From Lepturacanthus savala (taxonomy: Eukaryota > Chordata > Actinopteri > Scombriformes > Trichiuridae), in assembly GCA_030544235.1 (NCBI GenBank), contig CM060477.1:27726038-27790037 (forward strand): DNA of 64,000 bases, written 5' to 3'. Below the pieces are notes generated by a model. It saw nothing but the letters and a program-made list of their open reading frames with translations. It did no database searches and was not told the DNA's origin. Positions within the stretch are counted from its first letter, which is position 1, and each line of letters begins with the position of its first letter. The translations under genes were made by a program, and so were the position numbers. Below, in pieces: positions 57,445-64,000 of the stretch.

Positions 57445-60400
57445 TTACGATGCCTTGATCTGCTTGACGTTGTCGGTCTTGGGCGGAATGATCTCCACCT
57501 GGAAGGGCATGAAGAACCGGAGCAGAGCCTGCGTGTCCTTCAGCTCCAGACAGTATTCCTGAGAGATCTTTTCTGGCGTCCATGTTTGAGGCTGACGCTG
57601 GTGGCTGCTCAGAGCCTTCAGGGCCTCGGCCAGGGTCAGTTTTCCTTTGGGGACGTCGGTGAGCTCCGACAGGCCGTGGACCTCTCCAGGTAGGGTGTAA
57701 CGCAGAGGACGGCGTTCTGACTCCTTCCCAGAGGTCACTGCTGCTGCTGCTGCTGCTGCTGAGGTCTGTGTGGAGGACAACAAACAAGTACAGGAGTCTA
57801 TGGAGGAGAGAAATAATCACCAATCTGGTTTAAACACAACATTATTTAGAGTGAGACAGAGGGAGAAAACATCAGGCTGATCCTAGGGAGAAAAACTTTA
57901 TTGACAGGTGACATAGTCTGGGTCAATTTAAAAAATAAAATGAACATTTTTAGGGGTTTTGAAGGTTGATGAATTCAAATCTTCTGTATATCAGGGTGAA
58001 AAATGTCCCATAATGCCTTAAAAATTGAGAAATCCAAGTCAAGCCAGGTCAAAATCTATTTGATGACTTCTCTTCTTGACTGTAGAAGGTCAGGAAGACT
58101 GTTATGAGGGCTCAGATTTAAGCTAAAGACGAGAGGAAATGATGCTTTTAATGGATGTTCATGTTTATAATTGATGTCTGGGAGAATTCATTTAATGAAT
58201 AAAAGGACCAGGAAACAGGTTGATGGCATTCAGAAACATGTTAAAGTAAATTACAACATTTTAACTATTTACTTAGTTATCTGAATTCTCTTCTATTTAT
58301 TATGTATCCTCTACCTATTTATTTAGTAATTTATCTAATATTCAGTGCCTGATTTTACGAGGATTTATGTGCAGATGAAGCCTCGACAAATGAGTTCTTT
58401 ACCGAACTGATTTGCAGAAAATCTTCGATGCTTCAGGAAGCTTGGATCAGTTTGTGACCAGTAGATAATCACAACATCATCAGCTCTGATCCAAACAGAC
58501 AATAACCAGGTCATCATGAAATCGGTTTGGTGACATCCTCTGGTCGTGGCTTGTTTTTAAGGATGTAGAATCTGCTGTACCCATAAGTCTAAATATGGAA
58601 CATCATGGTTTGCAGCACAGGATGTGTAATACAACAGTTTGTTCTTTGTTAGACAAAAGTTATTATAGAACAGGTTGGCTACAAAAATACCAATAAAATG
58701 TCAACATGTCCTGGTCTACACATCATGTTCTACTTCAGAAAATGTCTTGATTGTACAGATTCCTGCAAAATTGTGTTATTTCAATATGTTTCTCAATGAA
58801 AATGTATGGAGATCCTAAAAAAACATTTGAAATTAAACATTTCAGGTGCATGTAAAGTTTTCCTCTGCACAAACCTAATGGTAGTTAACTCTTCTGTTCC
58901 AACATGATGAAAACACTTTCATTTTTCTCATGTTTATATATAGTATTTTATATAAAGTTTACTAAAAAAACAAAAACATCAGACGTAATTAATGACCTAT
59001 GGCTCCAATCACTATAATCCCTGTTACATTTGGCTAAACGGGCTAAAAATAATACTGTCCCATCGCTAATGATGGAGTAAATGCAGCAGATTGAGGACAA
59101 TGTGAGGTTTGATCTGCAGAGTCACGCTGACTTCAGCCCTTAAAGAATGACTCAGGTTACTGGGATTGACCGTCCAGAACTTGATGTTGATGCTGAGGTA
59201 AGAGGCTGAGAGCAGGAAACTTTACATCATCCTCTCCCAGTTTACTGACAACAGGGAATTACTAAACATCCCATGATGATTATTTCCTGTTTATCTGAGC
59301 AGCCAGAGACATTCAAATAATCCTGTTCTCTCCCACTGGTTCAGTGTTGACTCTCAAGTGTTTGGAAGTTCTGAAAACAACTGGAGAACAAATAATAAGG
59401 TGAAAATAACAGATTTAAAGCTTTATAAGAAGCTATATATATATATATATCATATGCAATAGTTAAAGTACAAATATTGTCCTCAATAAATATTACAAAA
59501 AAGTCCTGAATTGAAAATGTTACTTAACTAAAAGCACAGAAGTAAGAAAAATGTATAAAAATATTCATTATACTGATTGTATTATATTATTATAGTATAC
59601 TACTAATAGTAGTAGTTGTTTAAAAGTTTGGGGTCAACCATGAAAAGTAACACTTTTATTTACCATTATGAGTTATAAAATTAATATAACATTTTATTAA
59701 ATTAGCGTTAAATTAGCCAGAAGGCTATCAGACATTAGCAGCTACAATAGTCATTTACCACATTAGTAATATATAGAGTAGATTTATGATTAGTTTAAAG
59801 TTATCTTCATTGAAAAAACAATGCTTTTCTTTCAAAAATAAGGAAATTTCTAAATGACCCCAAATCCTCGACTTGGTTAATTAGAAGTGGTGAAAACATC
59901 TGTTTAGTTCTGCTTTATTACACTAAAACCTTAATTTACTGGTTAGAACTAAGAAGTGATGACTGTGATTTACATTAGAAATGTTTTATATGAGTGGGAT
60001 GTAATAGGAACAGACAGGATCTGACCTGTGCTGCTGCCGGGTCTGTAGACTCCACATACACAGACTTGAGTAGAGCCAGTAGAGGGTCGTTCTTCAGGTG
60101 GACGGAATCTGTCGTTTGTGACGCTGAAAAAAAAAAAAACACAACAGAGGCGCTCGTTGTTCCCAAAGGTTTGTCATTCATAGGTGTGAGGTGTTTGAGG
60201 CCGTGTTGATGGGGGTGCTTCGTGGTTGCCCGTAGCGATGGCAGCCGTTCAAGACACAAGCCTTAAAAACCCAATGGAATGATAAATACATTTTTCAGTT
60301 TTAATCCCATTTCCCTGTATTAATTCTTCATGAGGCTCTTAGAATTTGTCAAATACATAATGCTATGATATAATGATATGCTGAGAATTCTGATTGGTGT

Positions 60401-61470
60401 TAGCATCTACCTACTAGGACAAAATTCTGCATAATTCATTCATTTTTTCTGTCTAGATTTTATTAATTATCGATCATATATAAATCAATTTTTTTAATGG
60501 CATCATGATGGTGGCTCTCCATTGTGATGTTGGCTTGTCCATAACATAACAGAAATTTAATTTTGGAATATTTTACATCAAAATCACAGTTTTATTCTTC
60601 TTCCTGTAAAACTGTTGCTAATGTTGGATGATTCATCCAGCAAACGGTGGAAGAAAATATGAGCATTTGATGTTAATCTTGTAACTCATAAATATTTATT
60701 TTACTGGAAATTACACTCAAAAGAATTAGTCAAGTGTCTCACTTACAATTGAATAGTAGTTGTAATGCAGAAATTATCAACTTAAACATTAATTGTAAAT
60801 TAAAATATCCCAATACAGCGTGTTTTTAAAGTGTGCGTTTGTATGTATAGTTATGTTGCTTTTATTTTGACATTAACAAGGAAGTGCTTTATTTTGAAAA
60901 GACACTACACAGACGTCACGTGTGGAATTTGACAGCTGTCGTCGCACAGAAGCAAATTTACAAATTAACATAAGAAATAAAATTAAAATCAATATAGACT
61001 GGTATAATTAAGGATACGGCGAGAATACGCGTTTGTTATCGCGAGAATAATCAATTCTCGAGATATCTGCTTTAAAATTATAATCGCAACCACGGCCACT
61101 CACGGCTTCCGTAGCCACACAAATGTCTCCACATTGAAGTCATTTAACTCAGTATTTATAGTTGGCGGCACGTTCTGATTTACAGAATTATGAGACAAAA
61201 CAATAGCCGAAATATTCTGTTTGATGTTTTTTTCCACGCAGCAGCCGCTGACGCACCAGGTAACACGGTCACCCGTTGCGTCGGAACACCGGCTTTGACC
61301 CCAGAGACGGTTACACAAGTCGGTCATTTCTCCGCGGAGCCGCGGCGCTCACCTTCCCCGCCGCTGCCTGCGTGTCGGGGCGCTGGCGTCGGCTTCTCCT
61401 TGGAGATTTCCCGGTGAGCTCTGTTCTCTAGGTTGACGTTTCTGAACATGCGAACGACCCGGGCACCCAT
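57445..61470 (-). CDS. ndufaf4: NADH dehydrogenase complex I assembly factor 4, 3 coding exons
   Basis: NDUFAF4 (C6orf66/HRPAP20) is a small mitochondrial factor needed for early assembly of respiratory complex I, where it works with NDUFAF3 (family knowledge). The coding exons on the minus strand are 61353-61470 (118 nt), 60026-60123 (98 nt) and 57445-57765 (321 nt). Together they encode 178 residues; human has 175. The N-terminus MGARVVRMFRNVNLENRAHR matches human MGALVIRGIRNFNLENRAER, and the PAPRH motif follows. Exon 2 holds LLALLKSVYVESTDP (human LLSFLKDVYVDSKDP). Exon 3 holds VPKGKLTLAEAL, TWTPEKISQEY and FQVEIIPPK. All introns are GT-AG with consistent phase (1, then 0). A seven-alanine run starts exon 3. 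The start codon has A at -3. The middle of the protein is shorter and more diverged than in mammals. Confidence 0.95.
59437..59452. repeat. short (TA)n in NDUFAF4 intron 2
   Basis: About 16 bases of alternating TA. The surrounding 59455-59600 carries AAGTA-rich words. Confidence 0.8.
59617..59873. mobile_element. Tc1-like internally deleted derivative
   Basis: Has TIRs at both ends (AAAAGTTTGGGGTC at left, inverted GACCCCAAAT at right) around about 230 bp, including CATTTACCACATTAGTAATA. This is a short derivative of the same Tc1 family. In NDUFAF4 intron 2. Confidence 0.65.
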
Positions 61471-61640
61471 GTTTCACAAGTTATCCCCCCACACCAGTAT
61501 CAATAAAGGTTATTCAAACTGTCCACGGCGAGCGAGAAGGGTCATTTCACGACTAAAAAAGGCGAACACAGAAATAAACTGCGACACCGTGCGGCTGGAA
61601 GGGTTTATTCACCTTAAAAGATCCAACATTCACTTTCCAT
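61260..61640 (-). promoter_or_regulatory. ndufaf4: CpG-rich NDUFAF4 promoter / first-exon region
   Basis: CpG density rises sharply around the first coding exon and its flank, then falls into AT-rich repeat DNA beyond about 61650. This fits a housekeeping CpG promoter. No TATA box is evident and the transcription start cannot be placed. Confidence 0.55.
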
Positions 61641-61659
61641 CACGGCAAAATGTATTTAA

Positions 61660-62540
61660 AGTATGAAAAACAAAACCACTCGTTATGTAGCTTCTTTTAA
61701 AGTGATATTTTATTATAGTACATTATGTTTTTATCACTAACCTATACATTTATTGTATTGTTGAGCCAATTTTAGTTTAGTTTCAGTTGCTAGTAATACT
61801 ATAGTACTGTCTATTATATTATATATAACATAATACTACATTTGTACTTATACTTTACAAGTATGTATAATGAAGTGTTGCACAATACAAGTAAAATAAA
61901 TTATAAAAGCTAATTTATTAGAGTAATATTTACAAAATCTAGCTCTATATCTGCAAATGGATGAGAAAACAATATAACAAGGAAACAAGAAAACTATTGA
62001 TAAAGAGCCAAACAGTAAACAGTAGATAAACTAACAACTATTTAAAAATATTTGTGGAAAATATATAAAATATAGAAGTATTTTAAAATAAGAGCAAAGT
62101 TTTAGAGAAGTAAAAATAGTTATATATTTAACTATCCCCTCCAGGCATGTTTTAAAATGTATTTAAAATTATTATTTGATAGTAACATCACCATGCACGT
62201 ATATTTGAACAAAAAGAAACAAATTATATTAACATATATTTTATTTATATAGTATAAAATGGAATAAATACATGAATAAAATCGAAATGCAGACATGTTG
62301 ATGTCTATATTTGAATTAAATGAAGGAACAGATATAACACATGCTTGTCAATGGTTGTAATCTGGTTTAAACATTGAATTTAAACACAACAAGTCTTCTT
62401 TAAATTGGGTCAATTTAAATTTAAATTTTTTATTAACTAAATTTCAATTAAATGTAACGAGTAACAACATCTTTTATTATGGCTGTGTCGCTGTCTGGAC
62501 ATCTTTAAATTGATTTGATTGTGAGAAACAGTTTTAAGAA
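61660..62540. repeat. AT-rich intergenic DNA with AAGTA-rich fragments
   Basis: ACATTTGTACTTATACTTTA and AATGAAGTGTTGCACAATAC-type words at 61800-61900 belong to the AAGTA-rich family. The rest is AT-rich without a gene. Confidence 0.4.
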
Positions 62541-63640
62541 ATAAAATACAGTTACCTATTTCTTAAAGTGGAAAATGTACAGTTTTCTTCTAAAATCTAG
62601 AAGATTAAACCTAGATGAGAAGACATTTCTGCAGCAGATGGCAGCATTTCTCAACCTAAAAACCTTCGAAGAGACGTCACCATGAAAATAAAAGTGTTTG
62701 GCCTCTTCTGAGGGTTCATGTTCTATCACACAAACAGAGCTGCCTCTTTTTGGCACATCAAGGTTTTATCTCCTCCTAAACCCAAGTAAATAAATCATTT
62801 ATCAACTTTATTTAGAGCAGACCAGACAACAGAGGTGAGGTTTTACAGGAGAAGAAGCCTGATGCAGCACATCTGGAAGTGATTATCTGCTCAATCGTAA
62901 CAAAACAACCCACAGCATTTTTATGAGGAGAGGAATGGAGGGATATTCATTTCATTTCACCCACTTACGGGAGCAAAACTCCTGATTTAGGAGCTGATGA
63001 AAGTTGCAAAATCATCAAAAGGCAAAAAGGTCAGTGATGCTTCTCGGTTACATGTGTCAAAGAAAACTCATGATTTACTGATTTCAAACTAAAATGTGAG
63101 ACAACTCTGCACTTGTTGTGCAGATTTTTCTATTCTGCCGCTTTTTGATGAGTGTTTATCAGTGTTATCCAGTGAGATCTGCTGTGTGGAGGCTGTGGAT
63201 TTAGCAGCTGTCATTCATCAGCAGCTCTGAGGCACGTTGGTGCATGTGAGGCTGGGAAGGCGAGGCGGGAATGTTGTGTCAGAGCTGCAATAAATGTGTT
63301 TGTCTGTGAAGAAACTGTTCAACAATCAGCCTTAAACAAGACAACACTGTGTTGCTGCTATTCTCATGTTCACTGGTTAATGCAGATTTAATGTAAATGA
63401 TACGTTTTATTATTAAGTAAAGGTCAAGTTTATATGGCATCAGCTGGAAAGTATTGTTTCAGAGGTTAAACACACAGGTACTCACCTTTTAATAAAATGT
63501 TATAAAAGATGTTTAAAGGATCAGTTAATTGCTCTTGTGATTTTTTGTTTCATGTTATTTACCTATACATATTTTTAATTATTTTACAGATTTTCTTCTT
63601 CTTCTTCTGTCATTAATTCTGGAGTCTTTGTCAATACAAT
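62540..63640. other. intergenic, possible conserved stretch at 62800-63320
   Basis: Complex, non-repetitive sequence with no ORF. In other vertebrates KLHL32 lies beyond NDUFAF4, so a distal regulatory or noncoding exon is possible, but nothing here shows it. Confidence 0.25.
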
Positions 63641-63649
63641 ACATTAGAA

Positions 63650-63663
<14 letters not shown>

Positions 63664-63739
<76 letters not shown>

Positions 63740-63750
63740 CACACACACAT
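63664..63750 (+). repeat. (CA)n microsatellite preceded by (CT)n
   Basis: About 87 bases of CA repeats with one G interruption near 63733, preceded by a short CT tract. Confidence 0.98.
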
Positions 63751-64000
63751 TCAAGGTTTATCATTCTTGTATATTAACTTTGTGTGCTCTATAATATTGT
63801 AAAGTTTTAATATTTAGGTGGAGACTACAGAAAACATTTATCTGACAGCTTTACTTACATTTCAGATGAAGACAACAAAAATGTATAATATATATTATAA
63901 ATTAATATAACTTTGTGCCTGCTGTGTGAAAAGTTCCAAATATATGATGTTTCCCCATGAAATGTGTGTTCCATAACATTTGAAGTTTGTATTTGCATTT

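Noticed and set aside
60225..60239. X-box-like GTTGCC-CGT-AGCGAT in NDUFAF4 intron 1
   Set aside because: The second half-site is two bases from consensus and the surrounding sequence gives no support.
1..64000. tRNA, rRNA, CRISPR or prokaryotic-type operons
   Set aside because: I found no tRNA B-box-like cloverleaf, rRNA segment or spaced direct-repeat array; tandem arrays here are minisatellites without unique spacers.

Overview
This is a vertebrate nuclear window, almost certainly from a ray-finned fish and probably a percomorph. Protein-coding sequence is split by GT-AG introns. The intergenic DNA is AT-rich and full of microsatellites, short terminal-inverted-repeat transposons, decayed Tc1/mariner ends and an RTE-type LINE tail of the kind common in teleosts. 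Introns are compact: the 19 coding exons of UFL1 fit in 11.7 kb. No bacterial, phage or CRISPR features are present.

Three genes can be read confidently. UFL1 (E3 UFM1-protein ligase 1) is on the plus strand at 15530-27200; all 19 coding exons join in frame to give 799 residues. GPR63 (orphan class A GPCR) is on the minus strand at 48181-49431, with a one-exon coding region of 416 residues and a likely noncoding first exon in a CpG island near 53354-53830. NDUFAF4 (mitochondrial complex I assembly factor 4) is on the minus strand at 57445-61470, with three coding exons and 178 residues. Order and orientation match the human 6q16 block UFL1(+) FHL5(+) GPR63(-) NDUFAF4(-), except that I cannot recognise FHL5 in the 20 kb between UFL1 and GPR63.

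Region by region: 1-15.4 kb has no recognisable gene; it holds transposon fragments, a degenerate telomere-like TTAGGG array (8.65-9.29 kb), a (GT)n tract and locally duplicated sequence. 15.4-28.4 kb is UFL1 with its promoter and a Tc1-like element starting about 25 bases after the stop codon. 28.4-47.9 kb is intergenic: repeats, RFX X-box-like sites, a 38-bp near-perfect palindrome, a strong hairpin and a 28-bp minisatellite. 48-53.9 kb is GPR63 with a 53-bp-unit higher-order tandem repeat in its 5' intron. 53.9-57.4 kb has a long (TA)n and a promoter-like module with no assigned gene. 57.4-61.5 kb is NDUFAF4. 61.5-64 kb is intergenic and ends in a (CA)n tract.

The genes do not form a pathway. 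UFL1 works in ER-linked UFMylation, GPR63 at the plasma membrane and NDUFAF4 in mitochondria; their linkage reflects ancestral vertebrate synteny. I found no convincing undescribed system. The most interesting signals are upstream ORFs before GPR63, CRE/UPRE-like sites before UFL1, the X-box-like motifs including a minisatellite built of them, the palindrome and hairpin, the orphan promoter-like module, and several short transposon families definable within the window.
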